From Leptospiraceae bacterium (GTDB lineage Bacteria; Spirochaetota; Leptospiria; Leptospirales; Leptospiraceae): a stretch of DNA of 64,000 nucleotides. The stretch covers positions 186,001 to 250,000 of the forward strand of contig JACKPB010000004.1 of NCBI GenBank assembly GCA_024233875.1. Reading direction: 5' to 3'. Positions 19,399-28,002 of this stretch are shown here, one piece after another. Each line of letters opens with the position of its first letter. The stretch's first letter is position 1. Below the pieces are notes generated by a model, which saw only the letters and a list, made by a program, of their open reading frames with translations, made no database searches and had not been told where the DNA came from. The position numbers and the translations under genes are program-made.

Positions 19399-19500
19399 TA
19401 CCGGTTCTCTTAAATTATTGCGTTTTTCCTATTATGGTATGTAGCCATTTTATGGCTGATTCTTTTGTGAATACACAAATACATTTGAAAATGACTATAA
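19399..19500 (+). repeat. Dispersed ~102-bp intergenic repeat, copy A
   Basis: This copy runs from TACCGGTTCTC to GAAAATGACTATAA. It shares the core TGTAGCCATTTTAT, then a GCTGATTCTT loop and GTGAATRC with copies at 50058 and 54793, and more loosely 55053. All four run in the same direction and are 101-102 bp long. This one ends 18 bp before lptA. Its central hairpin is the weakest of the four because several pairs are G-U. Confidence 0.75.
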
Positions 19501-19518
19501 AGAATTTGGATTTAAGAT

Positions 19519-20922
19519 ATGAACGAAATCTTTAGAGTTTCAATTCTAATTATTTTGTATTTTTTATTCTCAAACAATACTATTGTGATCCCACCCCTAC
19601 TGGGTCCCTCAGAATACAATAGTGTGAAACCCAATCAAATATATGATCCAAAAGATCAAAAAGGAAAAGGAAAACCCCGGATACCTACATCCTGGGGAGG
19701 TGGAGCCCTGACTCAGGAAGAAAAAATTGTAAGTGGTTTTCCTGTTACTGTATTTTCCCTTTCCAATGGGGCCTGGATAAAGCATCGAAATGTGACACTT
19801 AAATCCTATCTCATAGAGGTGATTGGAGCGGATGCTGTTTTAGCTACTCTTAAAGGTGGGGTAAGAGTGGAAGATCCTGAAAACCGTATTACGCTAACCG
19901 CATCTAATGCGAACTATGATAAATTTCAAGAGTTGGTAGTCTTGGATGGAAGACCAACTCTCTACTATTATAATAATTTGAATAAACTAACAAAGGTAAC
20001 TGCTCCTTTTATAAAGAGATATATGGGAGAGAACAAAGTCGTACTTGAGGGAGGAGTAATACTTCAGGATCCTGATTTTACTATTTTATCAGACAATGCA
20101 GTGTATTACGAAAAAGATAAATTATTAGTTTTAGAAAATTATCCATTATTTTTTGGAGATAAAAAGTTTTTAACCGGAGAAAATGCAAGCTACAATAATG
20201 ACAGTAAAGTGACCTCACTTGAAAATAAATCCATAATAGTTATTCAGTCAACTGAAGTGAAGGATGATAAGATCAAAAAAGATAAAACGGATTCGGTGGT
20301 CATTCCGGAGAATGAACCGGTTGAAGAAAAAAAACCCGAAACTAAAGAAGTCACATCGATTCTTTCAGCTGATAAAATGGAAAGTTTGACTGCGGAAGAT
20401 CCTGAAAACAATCTTCTGGTGCTTTCCGGAAATGCAAAAATTTATCGAGAGGATTTTGAATTTCACTCGGAGAAACTCCTGTCTTCAGGAAAGACTTATA
20501 AAACTATTTTCACCGAAGACAGGGCTGTGTTTTGGGAAAAAGAAAATAATATTCGGATGACCGGAGATTTATTTGAACATTTTGAGGAAACAAATTATAC
20601 ACATGTTACCAAAAATCCATATGTTGAATTTTTAAGCAAAGAGGGAGAAGTTACTTCAACTCTGAAAAGTGTTGAACTCGAAAGGTTTGCCGAAAAAAAG
20701 GAAATAGTGGCAAGGGGAAATGTAGTTCTGGAATCAGAGAATGGAATCATTAGAGGTCAGTATGCAACTTTTTATGAAGAGGATAAAAAATTGATAGTGG
20801 AAGGAAAACCCACTCTTCAAAATAATTCAGGAATAATAAATTGTGGTAAAATTACTATCTTTACGGAAGATAACCGTATGATAATTTCGGATGGGATAGG
20901 AGCTGAAAAAGTCGTCAAATGA
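19519..20922 (+). CDS. lptA: LptA/OstA-like periplasmic LPS transport protein (long form)
   Basis: 467 residues, far longer than the ~180-residue LptA of enterobacteria. A signal-like hydrophobic N-terminus (ILIILYFLFSNNTIVIPPLL) is followed by repeated OstA-type beta-strand units such as LTASNANYDKFQELVVLDGRP, VLEGGVILQDPDFTILSDNA, ILSADKMESLTAEDPENN and IRGQYATFYEEDKKLIVEGKP. A Lys/Glu/Pro-rich linker near residues 250-280 splits it into two halves, which suggests two OstA domains in one chain. The stop overlaps lptB by 4 bp, and the gene lies between lptC and lptB, supporting a role in carrying LPS across the periplasm. Confidence 0.82.
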   Translation: MNEIFRVSILIILYFLFSNNTIVIPPLLGPSEYNSVKPNQIYDPKDQKGKGKPRIPTSWGGGALTQEEKIVSGFPVTVFSLSNGAWIKHRNVTLKSYLIEVIGADAVLATLKGGVRVEDPENRITLTASNANYDKFQELVVLDGRPTLYYYNNLNKLTKVTAPFIKRYMGENKVVLEGGVILQDPDFTILSDNAVYYEKDKLLVLENYPLFFGDKKFLTGENASYNNDSKVTSLENKSIIVIQSTEVKDDKIKKDKTDSVVIPENEPVEEKKPETKEVTSILSADKMESLTAEDPENNLLVLSGNAKIYREDFEFHSEKLLSSGKTYKTIFTEDRAVFWEKENNIRMTGDLFEHFEETNYTHVTKNPYVEFLSKEGEVTSTLKSVELERFAEKKEIVARGNVVLESENGIIRGQYATFYEEDKKLIVEGKPTLQNNSGIINCGKITIFTEDNRMIISDGIGAEKVVK

Positions 20923-21641
20923 AAACATTCAAAATGGACAATCTGGTAAAGATCTACAATGGAAGAAGAGTAGTAGATGGTGTATCTTTCCAGATCAGTA
21001 AGGGAGAGATTGTTGGATTGCTCGGTCCGAATGGAGCAGGTAAGACAACTTCCTTCTATATGTCTGTTGGTTTTGTTCAACCGGATGAGGGCACTGTATT
21101 TATAGATGATAAGGATGTAACTCTTGCACCTATGTTTTTGAGAGCAAGGCAGGGTATAGGATATCTTGCTCAGGAGGCATCAATATTCCGTAAACTATCA
21201 GTGGCTGAAAATGTGGAAGCTGTTTTGGAAACTATGAATCTTTCTAGACAGGAAATCCGGGAACGTAGGGATGAGCTTTTAGTTGAACTTCAAATTATGC
21301 GCGTAGCCAATCAAAAAGGTTACACACTTTCAGGTGGAGAAAGAAGAAGATGTGAAATTGCCAGAGCTCTGGCTACGAATCCTGACTTTATCCTACTGGA
21401 TGAACCGTTTGCAGGAGTGGACCCGATTGCGGTTAAGGATATTCAAACTGTAATACAGTCTTTACGGAAACGTGGATTGGGTATTTTGATAACAGACCAT
21501 AATGTTAGGGAAACCTTAAAGATTACAGATAGGGCATATATCATGTACAGCGGAAGGATATTGATAGCCGGAACAGCAAACGATCTAATCAATGATCCTG
21601 AAACTAGAAGAATCTATCTCGGAGAGGATTTCACTCTCTAA
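20919..21641 (+). CDS. lptB: LPS export ABC transporter ATP-binding protein
   Basis: 240 residues, normal for LptB. It has Walker A GPNGAGKTTSF, the LptB-type Q-loop region GIGYLAQEASIFRKLSV, signature LSGGERRRCEIARAL, Walker B FILLDEPFAGVDPIA and switch histidine ITDHNVRE. It would power extraction of LPS from the inner membrane with LptF/LptG, which are not in this window. It overlaps lptA by 4 bp, and rpoN follows after 5 bp, as is common in other diderms. Confidence 0.95.
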   Translation: MKTFKMDNLVKIYNGRRVVDGVSFQISKGEIVGLLGPNGAGKTTSFYMSVGFVQPDEGTVFIDDKDVTLAPMFLRARQGIGYLAQEASIFRKLSVAENVEAVLETMNLSRQEIRERRDELLVELQIMRVANQKGYTLSGGERRRCEIARALATNPDFILLDEPFAGVDPIAVKDIQTVIQSLRKRGLGILITDHNVRETLKITDRAYIMYSGRILIAGTANDLINDPETRRIYLGEDFTL

Positions 21642-21646
21642 AGCCT

Positions 21647-23080
21647 ATGTCTTTAAACCAAGCTCTCGTTCAAAAGCAAACTCAAAAATTGAATATGACG
21701 CCCGAATTGCGTCAATCGATAGAGCTCCTGGCCTTATCCACTCAGGACTTGGCCAATAAAATTGAAAATGAACTTATGGAAAATCCTCTTCTTACAGAGA
21801 TTGAAAACCCGGAACAATTCAAAACTCCGGAACTCTTTTCTGTATCCAAGACTAAGGAGATGGAAAATAAGGAGTTACTGAAAAGCACAGATGTTTCTCT
21901 AAAAGAAATTTATAATATAGAAAGGTCATCTTCTACTTCAACTTATGATGCTGAAGCAGCAAACAGAAATCAAAAGATGATTGAATCTTCACCAAAAGGT
22001 GGAAATATAAATGATTTTCTTTTGGAACAGCTCAGACTCACAGACCTGAATCAGGATGATTTAAAAATTGCTGAGTTACTGATTTCCATGATGGATGAAC
22101 ATGGATTTATAAAAATGAAAACATCTGAATTGAGTGCAAACCTCAATGTCGATGTTTTGAGATTAAAAAAGATATTGTACTACATCCATAGATTAGAACC
22201 TTTGGGGATAGGCTGTAGGGACATAAGACACACTCTTTATGTTCAGGCACTCATTCTATTTCCGGAAAATAAAAAATTACATTTCTTAATTAAGCACCAC
22301 ATCAAGGATCTTATAAAACTGGATCATAAAAAAATAGGTAAATCAATGAAAATAACAGAAGAGGAAATAGAAACTCTTCTAAAATCTTTAAAAAAATTAA
22401 AGATATTTCCCGCCTATTCCTATAATTTTGAAAAAGTAGAGTATGTAATACCCGATGTTATCGTAAGAGAATCAGAGGGGAACTTTCATATTTTTATTAA
22501 CGATGAATGGATTCCAAAATTGGAAATCAATGATGAATATAAAAAAGTTTTAACAGGTTCTCAAAATCAGGAGGACAGGGTATTTCTGACCACCAAAATG
22601 AATAATGCCAGTTCTCTAATCAAAGCGATTTTTCAAAGAAGACAAACTTTAGAAAAAGTTATAAGTTGTATTATTGATAACCAGATAGATTTTTTTATGA
22701 AAGGTGCTCTTTTTGTAAAACCCATGACTCTAAAAGATATATCTGAAAAATTAAATATGCATGAATCAACTATATCCCGTATCACGACTAATAAGTATAT
22801 AGAGACATCTTGGGGAATTTTTAATTTAAAATGGTTTTTTTCTTCCGGTTTAAAATCTCAATCCGGAAATATGGAATCTTCCAGAAAGATTCATGATATG
22901 CTGAAGGGATTTGTTAGAAATGAAGATGATGACAATCCTCTCTCCGATCAGGACATTGTTGATTTGATGCAAAAAAATGGAATAGAGATAGCAAGAAGAA
23001 CTGTTGCAAAGTATAGAAAAATTTTAAATATTCCTTCTGCGGTGTATCGGAAAAAAAATAAATCTCTCAGAGAGGTTTGA
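21647..23080 (+). CDS. rpoN: RNA polymerase sigma-54 factor
   Basis: 477 residues. Region I at the N-terminus is glutamine- and leucine-rich (LVQKQTQKLNMTPELRQSIELL), as expected for activator response. A core-binding region follows, then the helix-turn-helix (KDISEKLNMHESTISRITTNKYI) and the C-terminal RpoN box ARRTVAKYR. It directs transcription from -24/-12 promoters and needs an AAA+ activator; the NtrX-like gene five genes downstream is one candidate. The rpoN-hprK-ptsH order resembles the rpoN-linked PTS-Ntr clusters of proteobacteria. Confidence 0.93.
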   Translation: MSLNQALVQKQTQKLNMTPELRQSIELLALSTQDLANKIENELMENPLLTEIENPEQFKTPELFSVSKTKEMENKELLKSTDVSLKEIYNIERSSSTSTYDAEAANRNQKMIESSPKGGNINDFLLEQLRLTDLNQDDLKIAELLISMMDEHGFIKMKTSELSANLNVDVLRLKKILYYIHRLEPLGIGCRDIRHTLYVQALILFPENKKLHFLIKHHIKDLIKLDHKKIGKSMKITEEEIETLLKSLKKLKIFPAYSYNFEKVEYVIPDVIVRESEGNFHIFINDEWIPKLEINDEYKKVLTGSQNQEDRVFLTTKMNNASSLIKAIFQRRQTLEKVISCIIDNQIDFFMKGALFVKPMTLKDISEKLNMHESTISRITTNKYIETSWGIFNLKWFFSSGLKSQSGNMESSRKIHDMLKGFVRNEDDDNPLSDQDIVDLMQKNGIEIARRTVAKYRKILNIPSAVYRKKNKSLREV

Positions 23081-23082
23081 AT

Positions 23083-24027
23083 ATGAGTATAGCCAGTATT
23101 TCAGTTGAGACACTTATCAAAGAACATCCCGAATTAGAGATATCCATAATCAGCGGAGAAGATGGTTTGAGTCGAAAGATATCGAATTCAGAAATCAATA
23201 GACCCGGATTGTCCCTCACCGGATTTTTTGATTACTTTGCTTACGACCGAATTCAAGTCTTTGGAAAAGGTGAATGGGCTTATCTCAATTCTCTCAAAGA
23301 AGAAAACTTGGAAATCATAGCTTCTCAATTCTTTTCCTATCCAATCAATTGTGTCATTTTTACTCATGGAAATCAACCTCATGAAGTCTTTTTGAAAATG
23401 TCCGCAACACGCAATATACCTATTTTGATCTCTCCGATCAATACACATAAATTTATCACTTTAATCTCTCAGATTTTAAATAAAAATTTGGCACCGAGAA
23501 CTATGCGGCATGGTGTTCTCATCGAAGTCTTTGGAATAGGAATTTTATTGTCCGGGAAGAGTGGGGTTGGAAAGAGTGAAACAGCTTTAGAATTGATTGA
23601 AAGGGGACATCGTTTGGTCGCAGATGATATGGTAGAGATCCGGAGGTTTTCTGAAAGCTATTTGATCGGATCCTGCTCGGATCTTCTCCGACATCATATG
23701 GAAATAAGAGGTTTGGGTATAATTAATATCAAAGATATTTTTGGGGTTGGTTCTGTTAGGGACAGTAAATTGATTGAATTGGTCATCAATATTGAAGAAG
23801 CAGATGCGGAAGAATATTACGATAGAACAGGTTTGGATGAAGAAACAGATGAAATTCTGGGAGTAAAAATTCCTTTGAATCGAATTCCGGTAAAACCGGG
23901 AAGAAATATCCCGATTTTAGTTGAAACTGCATCCATGAATCAGAGGTTGAAAAAAATGGGCAATCACTCAGCTAGAGAATTTAATAAAAAATTGAATGCC
24001 TACATGACAGAGAGAAAAGTAAATTGA
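23083..24027 (+). CDS. hprK: HPr kinase/phosphorylase
   Basis: About 314 residues. The N-terminal half is the HprK N-domain (ELEISIISGEDGLSRKISN). The C-terminal kinase domain has the P-loop GKSGVGKSETALELIERGH, the LVADDMVEI stretch and the signature MEIRGLGIINIKDIFG. HprK phosphorylates and dephosphorylates HPr on serine. I use the ATG at 23083, with GAGAGG 7 nt upstream, instead of the in-frame TTG at 23077. It overlaps ptsH by 4 bp. Its substrate gene being next door supports the call. Confidence 0.94.
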   Translation: MSIASISVETLIKEHPELEISIISGEDGLSRKISNSEINRPGLSLTGFFDYFAYDRIQVFGKGEWAYLNSLKEENLEIIASQFFSYPINCVIFTHGNQPHEVFLKMSATRNIPILISPINTHKFITLISQILNKNLAPRTMRHGVLIEVFGIGILLSGKSGVGKSETALELIERGHRLVADDMVEIRRFSESYLIGSCSDLLRHHMEIRGLGIINIKDIFGVGSVRDSKLIELVINIEEADAEEYYDRTGLDEETDEILGVKIPLNRIPVKPGRNIPILVETASMNQRLKKMGNHSAREFNKKLNAYMTERKVN

Positions 24028-24287
24028 AAAAAGTAGAATTAAAAATTAGTGAAGAAGGGGAAGGGATGCATGCTCGACCGGCATCAGTTTTTGTTCAAAC
24101 AGCATCAAAATTTCCATGTGAAGTGAAGGTAATCAAAGATGGTATTGAGGTAAATGGAAAAAGTATAATGGGTCTAATGATGCTTGCTCTCGCTCCCGGT
24201 TCTATTTTTTCCCTGATCGTAGATGGAGAGAAAGAAGATGAGGCTCTGGAAAAACTTTCCTCATTGATTGAAAAAAACTTTAAATAA
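24024..24287 (+). CDS. ptsH: HPr phosphocarrier protein
   Basis: 87 residues, the exact size of HPr. The active-site histidine lies in GMHARPASVFVQ and the regulatory serine in NGKSIMGLMMLA, so both phosphorylation sites are retained. The start is a TTG that overlaps the hprK stop. No sugar permease EII genes are in view, so a regulatory role, linked to HprK and possibly to sigma-54 control, is more likely than sugar uptake; this is inference from context. Confidence 0.93.
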   Translation: MKKVELKISEEGEGMHARPASVFVQTASKFPCEVKVIKDGIEVNGKSIMGLMMLALAPGSIFSLIVDGEKEDEALEKLSSLIEKNFK

Positions 24288-26092
24288 TGAATTACTTTCA
24301 AAAAATAAAAATTACGGGAGAGATGAGATACTATCTCCGTGATCTTTACATTTTTTCTACCTGCGCGTTGATCGCCATAATATTAGCAGAATCTATTATT
24401 TTTTCGGGTAATTCGACAGTAGATTTCGTGGATCGTATATACGGATATATATTTTTCATTTTTCCTTTTTTTACAATAGCTCTGATTGCATCCTATTTCT
24501 ATAGAAATCATCGAATCAAACAAACCGGTAAAATAAGAAGTATCATTCGATATCGATTGACGATTGCTTTTATTTTTGTATCTATATTACCCTCTATCCC
24601 TGTCTTCATTCTTTCATCTAACGTTGTAGGAAGATTGGTAGAAAGTTTTTATCGAATCAATATTTCAGACTCTCTACGGGCCGCAAAATACAATATCTCT
24701 TTATCGGAAAGAAGCGACCTGGAGGATTTATATCAAAAAGCGGAATTTTTTCAAAAGTTGATGCAAAAGTTACCGAATCCATCTCTCGATTCAGTTTATT
24801 CTGTTGCTACTGAAACCGGAATGCTATCGATATCCTCCAAGTACTACACCGGTTTTTATAAAAATAAAAAGTTAAATATGGAATCATTTTCACTTTCCGG
24901 AATCTATTTAAAAGAAGAATTCATTCAGGAAGATGGAATGAAATTTCCCACATTTCATTACTACAGTGAGGATAAATGTTTCATTCTCCTGAAGTTAGTT
25001 CTTTCGGAAGATGGAGACTACATGATTCTTGGAAAGCAAACTCATATAGGAAATGAAAAAAATATCAATAATATCATCAATACAGAAAATTCATACAATA
25101 TAGCAGATCTATGGAAGGAGAAAGTCCCATTTGCCTTACGCCTGACTCTCGGACTGTTTTCGATAGGAATGTTTGCCGTCTCAATTATTGTTTCCTTTCT
25201 TCTGGCTAGACAGATTTCCCGTCCAATTGTTGAATTGGCAAGAGCTACACAAAGGGTATCCAAAGGGGAAACAGATTTCGCTCTCGACTTGAAAGAAGAA
25301 GGTGAAATGGGTATTTTAATTGAATCTTTCAATCAAATGACAAAGGACCTCAAAGCTAAGAAAGAAGAATTATTGCATATACAACGGGTAGCAGCCTGGA
25401 AAGAGGTAGCTCAGAGAATGGCTCATGAGATAAAGAATCCCCTGACACCGATCCAATTGTCTGCAGAGAGAATAAGAAGAAAATTAGATACTTCTAATAG
25501 AGAAAAATTAGATGAAGTAATTCGTACCGGAACGGAGACTATTATCGGTCAGGTTCGGGTCCTGGAGCATCTGGTAAAAGAGTTTTCCGAATTTGCGAGA
25601 ATGCCTACTCCTGTCCTGATAAATCAATCTCTGAATCCAATCATTGAAGAGTCCTTGAATCTTTTTAAAGATAAACCGGAAATAATATTTACTACAAAAT
25701 TATCCAAAAATCTACCTGAAGTTTTCCTGGATAAAAGATTATTTTTGGGTGTAGTGAACAATCTCATAAAAAATGCTGTTGAGGCAATCTTGAGCGAAGT
25801 ATCGGATGAAATAGAAAATCCAAAAGGAAAGATTCATATATCAACCAGATTAGAAAGAAAATTTTTACGAAAATCAGTAGTACTTTCTATCGAAGATAGC
25901 GGTCCGGGGATTCCTGAAAAATTAAAGGAAAAAATTTTTGAGCCATATTTTTCTACAAAAGAAGGACATGGTACGGGTATTGGTTTGACTATAGTTCAAA
26001 AAACTGTTTACGATCATCACGGATATATTTATATAGAAGAGTCCGATCTGGGTGGTTGCAATTTCATGATAGAACTTCCAACCGGAGAATAA
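24287..26092 (+). CDS. NtrY-like membrane sensor histidine kinase
   Basis: 601 residues. Two N-terminal membrane segments are followed by a third (FIFVSILPSIPVFILSSNVV), a ~170-residue sensor region, a further membrane segment near residue 285-310 and a HAMP domain. The HisKA box MAHEIKNPLTPIQLSAERI has the phospho-histidine near residue 380. The ATPase domain shows NNLIKNAVEAI, DSGPGIPEKL and the GHGTGIGLTI glycine box. The layout matches NtrY. It starts within the ptsH stop and is followed after one base by its likely response regulator gene. Confidence 0.9.
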   Translation: MNYFQKIKITGEMRYYLRDLYIFSTCALIAIILAESIIFSGNSTVDFVDRIYGYIFFIFPFFTIALIASYFYRNHRIKQTGKIRSIIRYRLTIAFIFVSILPSIPVFILSSNVVGRLVESFYRINISDSLRAAKYNISLSERSDLEDLYQKAEFFQKLMQKLPNPSLDSVYSVATETGMLSISSKYYTGFYKNKKLNMESFSLSGIYLKEEFIQEDGMKFPTFHYYSEDKCFILLKLVLSEDGDYMILGKQTHIGNEKNINNIINTENSYNIADLWKEKVPFALRLTLGLFSIGMFAVSIIVSFLLARQISRPIVELARATQRVSKGETDFALDLKEEGEMGILIESFNQMTKDLKAKKEELLHIQRVAAWKEVAQRMAHEIKNPLTPIQLSAERIRRKLDTSNREKLDEVIRTGTETIIGQVRVLEHLVKEFSEFARMPTPVLINQSLNPIIEESLNLFKDKPEIIFTTKLSKNLPEVFLDKRLFLGVVNNLIKNAVEAILSEVSDEIENPKGKIHISTRLERKFLRKSVVLSIEDSGPGIPEKLKEKIFEPYFSTKEGHGTGIGLTIVQKTVYDHHGYIYIEESDLGGCNFMIELPTGE

Positions 26093-26093
26093 A

Positions 26094-27437
26094 ATGAAAA
26101 TATATATAGTAGATGATGAAATAGAAATCAGAAAATCTCTCCGGAATATTCTGGAAGATGAAAACTACATAGTTGAAGATTTTGCTAATAAAAAAAGTTT
26201 ATTAAAAAGTCTGGCTAAAGAACGGCCGGCGCTAATTCTCCTGGATGTTTGGATGGGGAAAGATGATGGACTGGAGATCCTCGATGAATGCAAAAAGATC
26301 TATCCCATGATACCAATTGTTATGATTTCCGGTCATGGTACAATCGAGATGGCGGTCAATGCTACTAAGAAAGGAGCCGTTGATTTCTTAGAAAAACCAC
26401 TTTCTATCTCTAAGGTGTTGGATACAATCGGTAAGGTTCTTTCCCGGGACAAAAATGAAGAAATTCCACAGATCAAGTTGGAGTATGATCAAATCATTGG
26501 TGAATCACCGGCTATCAAAAAAGTTAAATTTGAGATTTTTCAGGCTTCAAACACAAATGCCAGAGTGTTTATTTATGGAGAAAATGGAACCGGTAAAGAA
26601 CTTGTTGCCAAGTCCATAGTAATGAATTCCAAACGTAAATCCAATCCCTATATTGAAATCAATTGTGCTGCAATACCGGAAGAATTGATTGAATCAGAAC
26701 TTTTTGGATACGAGAAGGGAGCTTTCACCGGAGCCAAAGACAAAAGAATTGGAAAATTCGAAGCTGCAAATACAGGTACAATCTTTCTGGATGAGATTTG
26801 CGATATGAGCTTGGCCACTCAGGCAAAGGTTTTAAGGATTCTCCAGGAACAGAGATTTGAAAGGCTCGGCTCGAGCGATGCAATACAGGTAGATGTGCGA
26901 GTCATAGCGGCTACAAATATATCTGTGGAAGATGCTATAAAAGAAGGAAAGTTTCGCGAGGATTTGTACTATCGCTTAAATGTAATACCCATTGTAATAC
27001 CACCCTTGAGGGACAGAAAATCAGACATTCCCATCCTAATTGATCATTATATGAAGGTTGCTGCCGATGAAAATTCAGTACCTGTTAAAAAAATTGATAA
27101 TGATGCGATTCAATTGTTTACAAATCATTTTTGGCCGGGAAATATTAGGGAATTGAAGAATATTATCGAACGTCTTTGTATCATGACGATTGGTGATACA
27201 ATTAAAGGAAAAGATGCAAAAGAAGCATTGATAGGATTTAAGAAAGCAGAAGAAATATTTCAACAGGGTGATTTAAAGAAAGCGAAAGAAGAATTCGAAA
27301 GACAGTACATTATCAAAACTCTTCAGTTGAATGAGGGAAATGTAAGTAAAACTTCAAAAATTCTAGGGGTGGAGAGAACCCATCTGTATAGAAAAATTAA
27401 GTCGTTAAATATACAGATAGACAATCTCTCCGATTGA
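26094..27437 (+). CDS. NtrX-like sigma-54-dependent response regulator
   Basis: 447 residues. A receiver domain (phospho-acceptor D51 in LILLDVWMG) is followed by an AAA+ domain with GENGTGKELVAKSI (Walker A), the sigma-54 contact loop GAFTGA near residue 212, FLDEICDMS (Walker B) and the arginine-finger region FREDLYYRLNV. The C-terminus is a Fis-type helix-turn-helix (GNVSKTSKILGVERTHLYRKI). It should activate RpoN promoters when phosphorylated by the neighbouring kinase. It is the last gene of the forward run; a convergent CBS gene follows after 3 bp. Confidence 0.92.
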   Translation: MKIYIVDDEIEIRKSLRNILEDENYIVEDFANKKSLLKSLAKERPALILLDVWMGKDDGLEILDECKKIYPMIPIVMISGHGTIEMAVNATKKGAVDFLEKPLSISKVLDTIGKVLSRDKNEEIPQIKLEYDQIIGESPAIKKVKFEIFQASNTNARVFIYGENGTGKELVAKSIVMNSKRKSNPYIEINCAAIPEELIESELFGYEKGAFTGAKDKRIGKFEAANTGTIFLDEICDMSLATQAKVLRILQEQRFERLGSSDAIQVDVRVIAATNISVEDAIKEGKFREDLYYRLNVIPIVIPPLRDRKSDIPILIDHYMKVAADENSVPVKKIDNDAIQLFTNHFWPGNIRELKNIIERLCIMTIGDTIKGKDAKEALIGFKKAEEIFQQGDLKKAKEEFERQYIIKTLQLNEGNVSKTSKILGVERTHLYRKIKSLNIQIDNLSD

Positions 27438-27440
27438 AAA

Positions 27441-27848
27441 TCATTTGCCTCTATAATTTTCTAAAACTTCTGCAAAGGCAGTGAGTGCATCCACAGTTGT
27501 AAATATTCCGACCAGTTTATTATTTTGAACGATAAGAGCAGAACCGTATTTATTAGCTGCCATTTCTAAAACGACTTCATCCGTAGGCATATCCGGCGGT
27601 ACTTTATAAGTCTCAGTCTTTGCTATGTCTCCGGCCTTCACTTTGGAGGGATCGACATTGTTTAGGGCCTCTGCAACCATTATGTCTCTTTCTGAAATGA
27701 TTCCTAAAATTTCAGAACCGTCCATAACCGGTAGATGTCGGATTTGATGACTTTTCATTTCTTTAAAAGCTTCATCTAAAGTGGAATCACGATGAATTGT
27801 TAGGGGGGTAGTGGTCATATATTTTTGAATTGGTGGAATCGTTTTCAT
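27441..27848 (-). CDS. Two-CBS-domain protein
   Basis: 135 residues made almost wholly of two CBS motifs: PLTIHRDSTLDEAFKEMKSH with LPVMDGSEILGIISERDIM, and the second with VPPDMPTDEVVLEMAANKYG and ALIVQNNKLVGIFTTVDAL. CBS pairs bind adenine nucleotides. Stand-alone forms of this size are common, but targets vary. It lies alone on the reverse strand between the NtrX-like gene and the chemoreceptor gene, with its own upstream region. Confidence 0.87.
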   Translation of the reverse strand: MKTIPPIQKYMTTTPLTIHRDSTLDEAFKEMKSHQIRHLPVMDGSEILGIISERDIMVAEALNNVDPSKVKAGDIAKTETYKVPPDMPTDEVVLEMAANKYGSALIVQNNKLVGIFTTVDALTAFAEVLENYRGK

Positions 27849-27949
27849 AAAAACTCCTTTTTTTACACCTTATTCAGTCTAAACTCTAGATTCAATTTTT
27901 TTAAGAAACATTTAGAAATGGTTTTGATTTTTCTGATTTCAATTGATTT

Positions 27950-27976
27950 TAAAGTTTAGGAATTTATGGTGACTAT
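27950..27976 (+). promoter_or_regulatory. Possible sigma-28-like -35 element before the chemoreceptor
   Basis: TAAAGTTT at 27950-27957 is an exact match to the classical flagellar sigma -35 box, and the next gene encodes a chemoreceptor, a usual target. The sequence 11 bp on (GTGACTAT) is a poor match to GCCGATAA, so the call is weak. Confidence 0.25.
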
Positions 27977-28002
27977 ATCCAAGACTCCAATTAAAGAATA
28001 CA

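Noticed and set aside
19350..19535. Small forward ORF of 61 codons between lptC and lptA
   Set aside because: It runs through repeat copy A, overlaps the lptA start, and has no clear ribosome site; its sequence is that of the repeat, not of a protein family.
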